From contig PEQZ01000017.1 of NCBI GenBank assembly GCA_002928395.1, positions 1-34,010 of the forward strand: a stretch of DNA of 34,010 nucleotides, written 5' to 3'. Both the position numbers and the translations under genes were made by a program. The notes below the pieces were generated by a model. That model had not been told where the DNA came from and searched no databases. It saw only the letters and a program-made list of their open reading frames with translations. Positions 1-8,673 of the stretch are shown here, one piece after another. Numbering within the stretch: the stretch's first letter is position 1; each line of letters starts with the position of its first letter. Source of the stretch: Hyphomicrobium sp. Lineage in GTDB: Bacteria > Pseudomonadota > Alphaproteobacteria > Rhizobiales > Hyphomicrobiaceae.

Positions 1-488
<488 letters not shown>

Positions 489-648
489 CTACGCGGTCGC
501 GGCGTTCCCGCTTGTGCCCAGCACAGCAATGATTGGTTGGTTAGCGGGAAACATGCGCCATCTCAAGTGAATGCGACACAATACGAACCAAAGTCGGGGC
601 GCGGAACGGTTGGCCGGTATGAGCCATCATAATCGCCAGGCATTGCAG

Positions 649-1848
649 TCAAGCCGGCATCTTGGGGGCCGACAGGATGCCAACCGCCGACCGGCGCGAC
701 GCGAGGTAGCCCTCGCTGCGCATTTCGGTCAAACGTGAGGCCGTGCGCTCGAAAAGATCGGACCCGGCGCCCTGCCGATAGAGGTCGCCGGGCTCGCCCT
801 CGGCCGACGCGATCAGACACACGCGGTTGTCGTAAAGCGTGTCGATCAAATTGATGAAGCGGCGGGCGGTGTCGCGGCGACTGGAATCGAGCAGCGGAAT
901 ACCGTCGATCAGTATGGTGTGGAATACCTGAGTGAGCCCCAGATAGTCGACCGCACCCAAGGGTTTTTCGCAGAGATCGGCGAAACTGAAGCGCGCCACC
1001 CCCATCTCGGGTGCGGCCTGCGGCACGACGATTTTGCGGCCCTTGACTTGGATTTCCATCCCCGCGCCCCCGGATTTTCCGGCCAGTCGCAGCCAGTGGC
1101 GGTCCATCTCGCCCCGCGCACTGCCATCGGCCGGTGTGAAATAGAGTGGCCGGCCAGACAGCTTCTCGAGCCGGAAGTCCTTGGCCGCTGCGATCTCGCG
1201 CACATCGAGGTGGTCCTCGAGTTGGTCGATGAACGGAAGGAACAATTGCCGGTTGAGACCATTGCGGTAGAGATCGGAAGGGTGTGCGTTGGATGTCGCC
1301 ACGATCACCACACCGCGCTGGAACACCACCTTGAAGAAACGGCCGAGGATCATCGCGTCGGCGATGTCGGTCACATGCAATTCGTCGAAACACAACAGGC
1401 CCGGATCGCCCGCCATCTCCAGCGCCACGTGCGGAATCGGATCGCCGTCCACCGTCTTTCGCGCCACCGCTATGCGCTCGTGAGCTTCAGCCATGAAAGC
1501 GTGGAAGTGGCTGCGGCGCTTGGGCTTGAAATCGACCGCCTCGTAGAACAGGTCCATGAGCATCGTTTTGCCGCGCCCGACACCGCCATGCAGGTAGAGC
1601 CCACGCGGGCGCACCCCTGTCTCGCGGCTGAAGTAAGAGAACATACTCGGCTTATGCGGCCGCCAACCCTTCAGCGCTCGGGCCAGTTCGTCGAGTTCGG
1701 TCACGACCTCACGCTGTGCGACATCGGGCTCGATCTGGCCGAGCCGGACCCGCTCATCATAACGATTGAAGACGACGCCACTCATCCCCGCCCCAAGCTC
1801 ACCGACCGAAACAACGTGCCACTCCAGATCTTGCTCATGCCGGCCCAT
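649..1848 (-). CDS. zapE: Cell division protein ZapE / AFG1-family ATPase
   Basis: AFG1-like P-loop ATPase of 399 residues, the usual size for the family. In bacteria ZapE is a Z-ring-associated ATPase acting late in division; mitochondrial Afg1 helps in turnover of respiratory-chain subunits. Visible motifs are the Walker A GGVGRGKT (about residue 88), the Walker B LLCFDELHVTD (about 150) and the sensor-like VIVATSNAHPSDLYRNGLNR stretch typical of AFG1. The C-terminal third (ARFSFADLCEKPLGAVDYL, then RRFINLIDTLYDNRV) is also characteristic. The first start is an ATG at 1848; an ATG at 1785 (MSGVVFNRYDERV) gives a length closer to many homologues and cannot be excluded. It lies directly upstream of mdh on the same strand, a common rhizobial arrangement, though the 214-base gap suggests separate promoters. 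Confidence 0.93.
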   Translation of the reverse strand: MGRHEQDLEWHVVSVGELGAGMSGVVFNRYDERVRLGQIEPDVAQREVVTELDELARALKGWRPHKPSMFSYFSRETGVRPRGLYLHGGVGRGKTMLMDLFYEAVDFKPKRRSHFHAFMAEAHERIAVARKTVDGDPIPHVALEMAGDPGLLCFDELHVTDIADAMILGRFFKVVFQRGVVIVATSNAHPSDLYRNGLNRQLFLPFIDQLEDHLDVREIAAAKDFRLEKLSGRPLYFTPADGSARGEMDRHWLRLAGKSGGAGMEIQVKGRKIVVPQAAPEMGVARFSFADLCEKPLGAVDYLGLTQVFHTILIDGIPLLDSSRRDTARRFINLIDTLYDNRVCLIASAEGEPGDLYRQGAGSDLFERTASRLTEMRSEGYLASRRSAVGILSAPKMPA

Positions 1849-2180
1849 CTCGTCTCAGTTGCGGCTTTCGCCGCATAAATGGGATGGCCGCCTGCGCGCC
1901 ACTTGCCACGCGATGCAACCATGTGCCGCAGGATTGAGCCGCGAGCCATCAATACTTCTGCCGCAATGCACAACTCTCATGCAAGCTACGCGTGGATTTC
2001 GCGCGTTGTGTAAGTGTTTTCCGAACATTGAGGATTTTGTGCGGTGCATTAATTTAATCAGCCTGACATGTCAGCCGTGATAGTGTGAGGCCCGACTGCC
2101 GAACCGGTCGCAGGTCGCCAAAGAGCGAGCAGGCCCTGCAGTCAGACGAACGTGAACAAACCCGAGCGGAGGTTCCAGTC
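1849..2180. other. Divergent spacer between zapE and the GNAT gene
   Basis: This 332-base region has no convincing gene. It contains an AT-richer patch around 2015-2060 and the 12-base palindrome listed separately at 2063-2074. It should carry the promoters of both flanking genes, but I could not assign -35/-10 boxes reliably. Confidence 0.5.
2063..2074. promoter_or_regulatory. 12-bp perfect palindrome, possible operator
   Basis: CTGACATGTCAG is a perfect palindrome about 107 bases upstream of the acetyltransferase start, next to AT-rich DNA typical of a promoter. Its symmetry fits a dimeric regulator. No regulator gene sits beside it, so the partner is unknown. Confidence 0.35.
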
Positions 2181-2768
2181 ATGAGTGAGCACCGATTGCC
2201 GGGAGGAAGCATCAGAAAACTGTGGCCGACGGAAACCGACAAGTTCCGCGACCATCTTCTGCGTCTCGACAAGGACAGCCGGCGGATGCGCTTCGCCCAT
2301 GGCGTGTCGGACAGTTTCATCGAGGACTACGCGAGCCGCATGGCCGAGATGGGCTCGATTGTCTTCGGCTACGTCCTCGATGGCGAGGTGCACGCGGTCG
2401 CCGAGCTCAGAAAGCTGGGCGACACCTGGGGCCACGAAGCCGAGGCAGCGTTCTCGGTCGAGAAGGCCTATCAGGAAAGAGGCATCGGCTCAGACCTGAT
2501 GGGCCGTGTCATCCGTGCCGCGCGCAATCGCGGTGTCCAGATGCTTTACATGAGCTGCTTGGCTGAGAACGGCAAGATGCAGGCGATCGCACGCAAGCAC
2601 GAGGCGGAGCTTCGCTTCGAGTTCGGCGAGGTTGTCGGCGAGATCGTCCCGCAGGACTCGAACTACTTCTCGCTTCTCACAGAAGCAGTCCAGGATCGCG
2701 TCGGCTACATGATGGCCGTTCTCGATCTCCAACAGCAGGCCGTGAAGCGCGCCCGTTCGGCCGCGTGA
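2181..2768 (+). CDS. GNAT-family N-acetyltransferase
   Basis: A 195-residue protein of the Gcn5-related N-acetyltransferase superfamily, transferring an acetyl group from acetyl-CoA to an unknown acceptor. The acetyl-CoA pyrophosphate loop is visible as VEKAYQERGIGSDLMGRVIRAA (Q-x-x-G-x-G, about residues 91-112), followed by the strand MLYMSCLAENGKMQAIARKH, the usual motif B region with its Asn. The N-terminal part, with SRRMRFAHGVSD, resembles the lone GNAT proteins common in alphaproteobacteria. The frame is open upstream to 2085, but the ATG at 2181 has GGAGG eight bases upstream and starts the conserved part, so I prefer it. The gene appears monocistronic: a strong hairpin follows 40 bases after the stop. 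Substrate unknown. Confidence 0.85.
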   Translation: MSEHRLPGGSIRKLWPTETDKFRDHLLRLDKDSRRMRFAHGVSDSFIEDYASRMAEMGSIVFGYVLDGEVHAVAELRKLGDTWGHEAEAAFSVEKAYQERGIGSDLMGRVIRAARNRGVQMLYMSCLAENGKMQAIARKHEAELRFEFGEVVGEIVPQDSNYFSLLTEAVQDRVGYMMAVLDLQQQAVKRARSAA

Positions 2769-2809
2769 CTGATGACCGATCGCGCTTCGACGGTCCCACA
2801 CGAATGACA

Positions 2810-2851
2810 AGGGCTGCGATACACGCGCGAAATCGCGACGATCGCAGCCCT
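2810..2851. terminator. Long hairpin after the GNAT gene
   Basis: AGGGCTGCGAT (2810-2820) is the exact reverse complement of ATCGCAGCCCT (2841-2851). The 20-base loop contains a second small inverted repeat, CGCGA-aa-TCGCG. No T-run follows, so it may be a Rho-assisted terminator or an RNA 3'-end stabiliser. Confidence 0.55.
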
Positions 2852-3218
2852 GAAAACCGACCGAGAGGAACTGACCCGCCTGACCACGCGATACCGTTAC
2901 GCCACTGGCTGCGATCAACCTCTCGTAGGCTCCAAAAAGCACTTTGGCGTGACAGCGGAATGACGCTCGTCGCAAGAATATTCCACCACCAAACACATTG
3001 GGTTCGATGCGCGCGTTAATCCGTAATCGTGCGGCATTCGGCTATTCCACTCCAAATATTAAGAAAAATGAGGATTTCACGCAACACCGGGCGATCAATA
3101 CTACTGTTTCTGCCGTCAGGATTTGATTTGCCTGTCAACAAATTCCGCGAACTTGCTCATCTTTTTTCTGCGACCGAACTGATTCGTTCGCGAGAGAGAG
3201 ACAGAGAGAGAAAACACC
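2852..3218. other. Non-coding leader region upstream of the histone-like gene
   Basis: No convincing gene is seen in these 367 bases. Base composition becomes clearly AT-richer from about 3020 to 3190, which suits a strong promoter for the small basic protein at 3219. It ends in a purine tract of GA repeats at 3192-3214. Confidence 0.45.
3192..3214 (+). promoter_or_regulatory. GA-repeat purine tract forming the ribosome-binding region
   Basis: The bases just before the ATG at 3219 are almost all purines: two GAGAGAG runs separated by one C, then AAAA. There is no classic AGGAGG, but GAGAG can pair with the anti-Shine-Dalgarno sequence in several registers. It may give high or slippage-tunable translation of the histone-like protein. 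Confidence 0.5.
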
Positions 3219-3377
3219 ATGGCTAAGACGATTGCGAAGAAGGCCCCTGCAAAGGCCAAGGCCCCCGCCGCCAAGAAGCCGGCCGCCCGCAAGGCTGCTG
3301 CTCCTGCCGCGAAGCGCAAGGCTGCTCCGAAGGCCGCACCAAAGGCTGCTGCCAAGAAGACGAAGAAGGCCGCCTAA
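3219..3377 (+). CDS. Short histone H1-like Lys/Ala/Pro-rich basic protein
   Basis: A 52-residue protein, MAKTIAKKAPAKAK at the start and KKTKKAA at the end, made almost only of Lys, Ala, Pro and Arg with degenerate KAAP/PAAK repeats. It contains no acidic residue, no aromatic residue and no Cys. This composition matches the histone H1-like C-terminal tails found in small bacterial nucleoid-associated proteins (Hc1-, AlgP- or HU-tail-like), which bind DNA non-specifically. The protein would be intrinsically disordered. The start is the only ATG, placed just after the GA tract; codons vary (AAG, GCC, GCT, GCA, CCG), so it is not a simple nucleotide repeat expansion. It stands alone, with a hairpin 80 bases after the stop. 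Function as a DNA-binding protein is inferred from composition. Confidence 0.82.
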   Translation: MAKTIAKKAPAKAKAPAAKKPAARKAAAPAAKRKAAPKAAPKAAAKKTKKAA

Positions 3378-3457
3378 GGCACTCCGCCGCTGCGCGCTCC
3401 CGGAATTGGGCGCCAGGGGCGTCGGCGGTGGTGCATCCTGAAGCGACTGAAACTTCA

Positions 3458-3491
3458 AAGGCCGGTGGATGCGAAATGCACCACCGGCCTT
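3458..3491. terminator. Bidirectional terminator between histone-like gene and sdhB
   Basis: AAGGCCGGTGG (3458-3468) and CCACCGGCCTT (3481-3491) form a perfect 11-bp stem with a 12-base loop, followed on the plus strand by TTCGTTTC. It lies between the converging histone-like gene and sdhB and can end both transcripts. Confidence 0.75.
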
Positions 3492-3534
3492 GTTCGTTTC
3501 AAATCATCAATTCGGGCGGCTGTTCGGGGTTTGA

Positions 3535-4317
3535 TCAAACCCGCCGTTCGACCATCAGCTTCTTCAACTCGGCGATGGCTTTGGCCGGAGAAAGTCCCTT
3601 TGGACAAGCCTTCGCGCAATTCATGATCGTATGGCAGCGATAGAGCCGGAATGGGTCTTCGAGATTGTCCAGCCGCTCCCCGGTCGCCTCGTCGCGGCTG
3701 TCGATTACCCAGCGATAGGCCTGTAGCAGCACGGCGGGACCGAGATAGCGGTCGGAATTCCACCAGTAGCTCGGGCAAGACGTCGAACAGCACGCGCACA
3801 GGATGCACTCGTAGAGACCATCGAGCTGTTCGCGGTCCTCGCGGCTTTGTTTCCACTCCCTGGGCGGTGCCGGCGTATCGGTCTTGAGCCACGGCTCGAT
3901 CGACTGGTGCTGGGCGTAGAAGTTGGTCATGTCCGGGACGAGGTCTTTGATCACTTGCATGTGCGGCAGCGGGTAGATCTTGACCGCGCCCGAGACGTCG
4001 CTGCAACCCTTTAGACAAGCGAGTGTATTCGTGCCATCGATGTTCATGGCGCACGACCCGCAGATGCCTTCGCGGCACGACCTGCGGAACGTCAGCGTCG
4101 GATCGATCTCATTCTTGATCTTCATGAGGGCGTCGAGAACCATCGGGCCGCACTGTTTGCGGTCCACCCAATAGGTATCGACCCGCGGATTGTCGCCGTC
4201 ATCCGGGTTCCAGCGGTAGATCAGGAACTTTTTCCAGTCGCCGGCGCCGACGGGCTTGTTCCAGGTCTTTCCGGCGGTATTGACTTTCGAGTTCTTCGGC
4301 AGGGTTAGCTGGACCAT
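3535..4317 (-). CDS. sdhB: Succinate dehydrogenase iron-sulfur subunit
   Basis: Iron-sulfur subunit of respiratory complex II, passing electrons from the SdhA flavin to ubiquinone at the inner face of the cytoplasmic membrane. 260 residues, normal length. The [2Fe-2S] ferredoxin domain shows [13 protein letters not shown] plus a later Cys (residues 81, 86, 89, 101). The second domain has [12 protein letters not shown] (171, 174, 177, 181) and [14 protein letters not shown] (228, 234, 238), which bind the [4Fe-4S] and [3Fe-4S] clusters. The ATG at 4317 has GAGGT about five bases upstream. Unusually it is not adjacent to sdhA: two unrelated genes and about 2.1 kb lie between them, so it may be transcribed from its own promoter. 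Confidence 0.98.
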   Translation of the reverse strand: MVQLTLPKNSKVNTAGKTWNKPVGAGDWKKFLIYRWNPDDGDNPRVDTYWVDRKQCGPMVLDALMKIKNEIDPTLTFRRSCREGICGSCAMNIDGTNTLACLKGCSDVSGAVKIYPLPHMQVIKDLVPDMTNFYAQHQSIEPWLKTDTPAPPREWKQSREDREQLDGLYECILCACCSTSCPSYWWNSDRYLGPAVLLQAYRWVIDSRDEATGERLDNLEDPFRLYRCHTIMNCAKACPKGLSPAKAIAELKKLMVERRV

Positions 4318-4491
4318 GGGACCTCAGTCGTGTTGTCGGCAATCGCCCTTAGAATAGCAGTTGCATTGCCGTCTCGGCGTCACGGCTTTGCGATCGGCGA
4401 CGGCCACGGCCGAGCCTCGCTGTTGGAATGCGGCCCCGAAGCCACGCTGTCAACGCTACGTTAGAAAGAGAGCGGCCGGTTCATCGCACGG

Positions 4492-5130
4492 TCACTCCAG
4501 CCGGTGGGCCTTCAGTTCGCGCACCAGCCCCGTCAGCCGCTCCGCCACGGCCGCACAGGTGTCTACGGTCGTTTTCAAGGTCGCCCGGTCCTGGATCAGT
4601 TTGTTCAGCCGCTCCTGCTCAGCCCCGAAGCCATAGAACAGCTCTTCGGGTGCGACGATTTCGCCATCCTCGACGGCGCACATCACGTCGAACGCATTTT
4701 GCGAGGCCAGCACCAGCATCGACGCCACGTCGTTGACGAGTTGCTGGTAGAGCCGACACGATTCCGCGCTCGCCCGTTGACCGTGCACACCGAACTTGAG
4801 CGGCGACGAGCCCTGTCCGCCCTCGCCTGCAAACAGGTGAGGATTGCGCTGGAACCGTTTGAAAATCTCGGTAAGCCCGAGGCAGCAATTTTCGAGATCG
4901 CGCAACGCGGCCGAAGCTTTCCGCTTCGCCTTGGCGCGATCAGGCGTCCTTTCCTGGCCGACCCAGTTGATGGCCGCGATCGATGCGATGGCGCCAAGTG
5001 CTGCCAGTCCGGGGAGCACGGCGGCGAAGGGGTCCGGCGCGATCCGCATATCCGACTCTGGCATCGAGCCGGGCTTCTCTCTCGGCTTGGTGCCCGGTGG
5101 TCCGGCGGACGGCTTCGGAACTTTGGCCAC
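4492..5130 (-). CDS. Unknown single-pass membrane protein, 212 aa
   Basis: I do not recognise this family. With the GTG start at 5130 (GAGG eight bases upstream) the protein has a Pro/Lys-rich N-terminus (about residues 1-34), one hydrophobic segment (about 35-57, FAAVLPGLAALGAIASIAAI) and a soluble C-terminal part of about 150 residues. That part is helical in character, with DLENCCLGLTEIFKRFQ and a final stretch AEQERLNKLIQDRATLKTTV that could form a coiled coil. The frame stays open up to 5178 from another GTG. It precedes sdhB on the same strand by 174 bases and follows an FkbM methyltransferase by about 370. The coding character (strong third-position GC bias, no rival frame) supports a real gene. 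Whether it has anything to do with complex II is unknown. Confidence 0.65.
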   Translation of the reverse strand: MAKVPKPSAGPPGTKPREKPGSMPESDMRIAPDPFAAVLPGLAALGAIASIAAINWVGQERTPDRAKAKRKASAALRDLENCCLGLTEIFKRFQRNPHLFAGEGGQGSSPLKFGVHGQRASAESCRLYQQLVNDVASMLVLASQNAFDVMCAVEDGEIVAPEELFYGFGAEQERLNKLIQDRATLKTTVDTCAAVAERLTGLVRELKAHRLE

Positions 5131-5503
5131 TGGTCCGTCCTCGGCTGAAGGAACAGGCTCGCGGGTGCAGCAGCGCACGTCGGGCCGAATCTATGCCGCA
5201 AGTGTCGTACAGGCCGCATAGGGCAAGCAAGCGGCATACGGCTGCGCACCGGACCAAAGATACACGTAAATGGGCGGACCAGTATTCCGGTTCACACCTT
5301 TGCTTCCCCTCGTGGCGCGCTCCAGGGCGAATGCCGACCGATCACGAGTGGCCCTCATGTCGCGCCGAAATCGAACCGGGTCGCGGCCATGATGCGATTT
5401 CGGCCCGACGCGACACTAGAATTATGGGGTTACTCGTGTTCCTCATGTTTCGGACATTTGCTCGGAACCGAGCTGCAACGGGAAGCAAATGTCTGAGACG
5501 GGC
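5131..5503. other. Spacer with inverted repeats between the FkbM gene and the unknown membrane gene
   Basis: No gene is visible. Besides the hairpin at 5453-5493 there is an imperfect cruciform at 5359-5414: GTCGCG...CCGAAATCG pairs with CGATTTCGG...CGCGAC with a five-base bulge. AT-rich stretches near 5270-5290 and 5415-5450 could hold a promoter for the downstream membrane-protein gene and sdhB, but no box pair is convincing. Confidence 0.45.
5453..5493. terminator. Hairpin directly after the FkbM methyltransferase gene
   Basis: GACATTTGCT (5453-5462) and AGCAAATGTC (5484-5493) form a perfect 10-bp stem. An overlapping alternative hairpin GCTCGG-aa-CCGAGC lies at 5460-5473. It sits 10 bases past the stop codon on the minus strand. 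No T-run follows. It probably ends the sdhCDA-fkbM transcript. Confidence 0.5.
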
Positions 5504-6391
5504 CTAGATCGGTCTGGATCGAGATCCTGGCGCAGGCCGTTCCAGCACGGTGTTATTGGAAGTCCTGAACCGGATATCATAGCCCCGCGCCTCGGCATCG
5601 GCGATGCAATCGATCGCCCAACTGCCCCGCGCCAAATGTTCGATGATGATGAGGCGGGGCCGCAGTTCGGGCGCAGCAGTCGCGAGAAACGGCGGCAGCA
5701 CCTTGTCTTCGTGGCCCTCGACGTCGATCTTCATCACGTCGATGCGCGTGAGACCATGCTCGACCACGAGCGCGGACAGCGGACGCAGTGGAACGGCCTT
5801 GCCGCTGCCCTTGCCTTCCAGCGAGCGCGAACCCTCGTCAGTGCCCCCCACCAGCACGCCCGTGCCCTCGCGATCGCTGATCGCCACGGGCACGGCCGTC
5901 AGCTTGACATCCGCGCGCACCCGGCCGTCAGCTCGCGCCGTAGCGAGATTGAACGCAAGCCGTTCGAGCAATTCAGGATTGGGGTCGATCGACAGGATGT
6001 GCGCGCCCCGGCCGCCGTGCAGCGCCGCATCCAAACTGTAGAGACCGGCGTTCGCCCCGATGTCGACGAACACCGCCCCGTCCCGCGCCATCCGCTGGCC
6101 AAGGAGCGCGTGCTCTGCGGGGTCCATGCGATCCGGCCGCATCAGGGCTTTGCGCTCGGACACATTGTGCGCCGGATGCAGTCGAACACGCGTGCCGAAC
6201 AGCTCCGTATCGACCGGACCAGGATTGATCGCCTCGAAGGCCTTGTAGAGCAGCTTCCGCGGCGCACCCCGCCCGAGTGGCGTCGACCGGGAGACCCATA
6301 ACAAAACCAACCCGGCAATACCCGGCTGGTGGGCACCCCACACTCCGGTGGCCGTCGTGCCACTCTCCATACCACCCGTGCTTCCACTCAC
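5504..6391 (-). CDS. FkbM-family SAM-dependent methyltransferase
   Basis: Class I SAM-dependent methyltransferase of the FkbM type; members usually O-methylate sugars or polyketide-like acceptors. The SAM-binding motif I is AVFVDIGANAGLYSLDAA, and the acidic residue after strand 2 appears in ILSIDPNPELLERL. The family signature is clear in RIDVMKIDVEGHEDKVL (D-x-x-KIDVEG-x-E). About 295 residues with the GTG start at 6391 (GGGAG eight bases upstream); a TTG at 6409 and an ATG at 6370 are alternatives. The N-terminus (IAGLVLLW) is mildly hydrophobic but too short to call a membrane anchor. It begins 34 bases after sdhA, so it is probably co-transcribed with sdhCDA, an uncommon neighbour. The acceptor substrate cannot be told from the sequence. 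Confidence 0.88.
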   Translation of the reverse strand: MSGSTGGMESGTTATGVWGAHQPGIAGLVLLWVSRSTPLGRGAPRKLLYKAFEAINPGPVDTELFGTRVRLHPAHNVSERKALMRPDRMDPAEHALLGQRMARDGAVFVDIGANAGLYSLDAALHGGRGAHILSIDPNPELLERLAFNLATARADGRVRADVKLTAVPVAISDREGTGVLVGGTDEGSRSLEGKGSGKAVPLRPLSALVVEHGLTRIDVMKIDVEGHEDKVLPPFLATAAPELRPRLIIIEHLARGSWAIDCIADAEARGYDIRFRTSNNTVLERPAPGSRSRPI

Positions 6392-6425
6392 CGCGTGGTC
6401 TCCCGACAATGACGCTACGCTCCGT

Positions 6426-8264
6426 TCAATAGACCCGGGCCTTGGGCTCGATGTACTTGACCTCGTTGGTCAGCGTGTTGGTGTGCACTGGCCGGACGTC
6501 CAGACGGACGGTTTTCTTGGCGTCGTCTGCGAACACCAGCGTGTGCTTCATCCAGTTGACGTCGTCGCGCTTCGGGAAATCCTCGCGCGCATGGGCGCCA
6601 CGGCTTTCTTTGCGGTTCTCGGCACTGACCACGGTGACTGCCGCCTGCGATATCAGATTGTCGTATTCAAGTGTCTCGATCAGGTCCGAGTTCCAGATCA
6701 GCGAACGGTCCGTGACGCTGATATCGTCGCTGTCTTTCCAGATATCGGCGATCTTCTTGACGCCCTCGGTCAGAATCGGTCCATCACGGAACACGGCGCA
6801 GTTGGTCTGCATGACCTTCTGCATCCTGAGCCGCAGCGATGCCGTCGTCGTCTTGCCGCTGGCGTGACGGAAGCGATCGAGGCGGGAGAGGGCGAAATCG
6901 GCGCCGTCGCTCGGCAGTTCGGCCTGCCGCTGGCCACGCTCGATCTTTTCCGAGCAGCGAAGACCCGCCGCACGCCCGAACACCACGAGATCGATCAGCG
7001 AATTGGAGCCCAGCCGGTTGGCGCCGTGAACCGACACGCACGCCGCCTCGCCGATCGCCATCAGGCCCGGCACGACGGTATCCGGGTTGCCGCCCTTCAG
7101 CGTCAGAACCTCGCCGTGATAGTTGGTCGGGATGCCGCCCATGTTGTAGTGCACGGTCGGGATGACCGGGATCGGCATCCGGCGCAAATCGACGCCTGCG
7201 AACACACTGGCGTTCTCGGTGATGCCGGGAAGCCGCTCGGCCAGGATCTTCGGGTCCAGATGGTCGAGATGCAGATAGATGTGGTCCTTTTCCTTACCCA
7301 CTCCGCGGCCCTCGCGTATCTCGACGGTCATCGAGCGCGAGACGACATCACGGGAGGCCAGATCCTTGGCGTGGGGCGCATAGCGCTCCATGAACCGCTC
7401 GCCTTCCGAATTGGTGAGATAGCCGCCTTCGCCGCGCGCCCCCTCGGTGATGAGCACGCCCGCGCCATAAATACCGGTCGGATGGAACTGGATGAACTCC
7501 ATATCCTGCAAAGGCAGACCTGCCCGCAGTACCATGGCATTTCCGTCGCCGGTGCAGGTATGCGCGGAGGTACACGAAAAATAAGCGCGGCCGTAGCCGC
7601 CGGTGGCCAGGATCGTGCGTTGCGCGCGGAAGCGATGGATCGTGCCGTCTTCCAGGCACATGGCCATCACGCCGCGGCAGGCGCCGTCCTGGTCCATGAT
7701 GAGGTCGAGCGCGAAGTACTCGATGAAGAATTCGGCCGCATGCCGCAGCGACTGCCCATAGAGCGTGTGCAGCATGGCGTGGCCAGTGCGGTCGGCGGCG
7801 GCGCATGTGCGCTGAGCCGGCGGACCTTCGCCGAACTCGGTCGTCATCCCGCCGAACGGACGCTGGTAGATGCGGCCATCCTCGGTTCGCGAGAACGGCA
7901 CGCCGTAATGTTCGAGCTCGTAGACGGCGTCAGGAGCGTTGCGACAAAGATACTCGATGGCATCCTGGTCGCCCAGCCAGTCGGCGCCCTTGACGGTGTC
8001 GTACATGTGCCAGCGCCAATTGTCCGGACCCATGTTGCCGAGGGCCGCCGCCACGCCACCCTGTGCCGCGACAGTGTGCGACCGCGTCGGGAAAACCTTC
8101 GTGATGCAAGCGGTCCTGAGGCCGGCCTCGGCCGCCCCCAGCGTCGCCCGCAGGCCCGCGCCGCCGGCGCCCACCACCACCACGTCGTAGGTGTGATCGA
8201 CAATAGTGTAGGCCTTGCCGTTTACGGCCGGCGCTGGACGGGCCTTCGATGTTTGAACTGCCAT
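6426..8264 (-). CDS. sdhA: Succinate dehydrogenase flavoprotein subunit
   Basis: Catalytic subunit of complex II, oxidising succinate to fumarate at a covalently bound FAD on the cytoplasmic face of the membrane. 612 residues. The FAD dinucleotide fold is at [16 protein letters not shown] (glycines about 32-37), the histidine that carries FAD is H63 in [11 protein letters not shown], and the active-site region [22 protein letters not shown] is intact. The frame extends upstream to 8528, but that part overlaps sdhD out of frame and shows no SdhA similarity; the ATG at 8264 gives the normal N-terminus ([10 protein letters not shown]) and starts five bases after the sdhD stop. Part of the sdhC-sdhD-sdhA operon. 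sdhB is displaced about 2.1 kb downstream. Confidence 0.98.
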   Translation of the reverse strand: MAVQTSKARPAPAVNGKAYTIVDHTYDVVVVGAGGAGLRATLGAAEAGLRTACITKVFPTRSHTVAAQGGVAAALGNMGPDNWRWHMYDTVKGADWLGDQDAIEYLCRNAPDAVYELEHYGVPFSRTEDGRIYQRPFGGMTTEFGEGPPAQRTCAAADRTGHAMLHTLYGQSLRHAAEFFIEYFALDLIMDQDGACRGVMAMCLEDGTIHRFRAQRTILATGGYGRAYFSCTSAHTCTGDGNAMVLRAGLPLQDMEFIQFHPTGIYGAGVLITEGARGEGGYLTNSEGERFMERYAPHAKDLASRDVVSRSMTVEIREGRGVGKEKDHIYLHLDHLDPKILAERLPGITENASVFAGVDLRRMPIPVIPTVHYNMGGIPTNYHGEVLTLKGGNPDTVVPGLMAIGEAACVSVHGANRLGSNSLIDLVVFGRAAGLRCSEKIERGQRQAELPSDGADFALSRLDRFRHASGKTTTASLRLRMQKVMQTNCAVFRDGPILTEGVKKIADIWKDSDDISVTDRSLIWNSDLIETLEYDNLISQAAVTVVSAENRKESRGAHAREDFPKRDDVNWMKHTLVFADDAKKTVRLDVRPVHTNTLTNEVKYIEPKARVY

Positions 8265-8269
8265 GGCTT

Positions 8270-8662
8270 TCAAGCTCCGAAAGTGAGACGCAGGACCGCA
8301 AACACGCTCGCCACGCCGACGAGGATCGTGAAAAAGGTGTTGAGCATCAGGCAGACGAGCTTTGGCCCTTCGCTCGCAACGTAGTCCTCGATAATGGTCT
8401 GCATGCCAAGACGCATGTGCACCATGGCCGACAGGATCAGCAGCAGCAGCGGAATCGATACGAGTGGGCTGGCGAGAGCGGATTTCACTTGCGCATGTCC
8501 TGCGCCGCCCAGTGACACCAGAAGCCACACGAGAAAGACCGCCAGGAACAGATTTGCCACGCCGGTCATGCGCTGCTTCCAGAAGTGGTCAGCCCCCTCT
8601 TTGGCCGAGCCCAGCCGGCGGACATTCTTCAAAGGCGTGCGCATCTTTGTGCTTCTGGTCAT
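8270..8662 (-). CDS. sdhD: Succinate dehydrogenase membrane anchor subunit
   Basis: Small membrane-anchor subunit of complex II, 130 residues, taking part in ubiquinone reduction and heme b binding. Three hydrophobic helices are visible (about 33-51, 64-84, 100-126). The family signature [14 protein letters not shown] contains the His and the Asp-Tyr pair near the heme/quinone site. The N-terminal [17 protein letters not shown] with [13 protein letters not shown] is typical of alphaproteobacterial SdhD. The ATG at 8662 lies 11 bases after the sdhC stop, and sdhA begins five bases after this stop, so the three genes form a tight operon. An ATG seven codons in is an alternative start. Confidence 0.95.
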   Translation of the reverse strand: MTRSTKMRTPLKNVRRLGSAKEGADHFWKQRMTGVANLFLAVFLVWLLVSLGGAGHAQVKSALASPLVSIPLLLLILSAMVHMRLGMQTIIEDYVASEGPKLVCLMLNTFFTILVGVASVFAVLRLTFGA

Positions 8663-8673
8663 GTTTCAGAACC

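Noticed and set aside
2765-3019. 84-codon open frame after the GNAT gene
   Set aside because: It runs through the terminator hairpin, lacks a ribosome-binding site and has no recognisable features.
3116-3458. Open frames antisense to the histone-like gene (Ala/Gly/Leu-rich)
   Set aside because: Low-complexity reflections of the Lys/Ala codons on the other strand; one includes the terminator.
6348-8384. Long open frame antisense to sdhA
   Set aside because: It mirrors the codon bias of sdhA in GC-rich DNA and shows no protein-family features; sdhA itself is certain.
8265-8528. N-terminal extension of SdhA
   Set aside because: The segment overlaps sdhD out of frame and the normal SdhA N-terminus begins at 8264.
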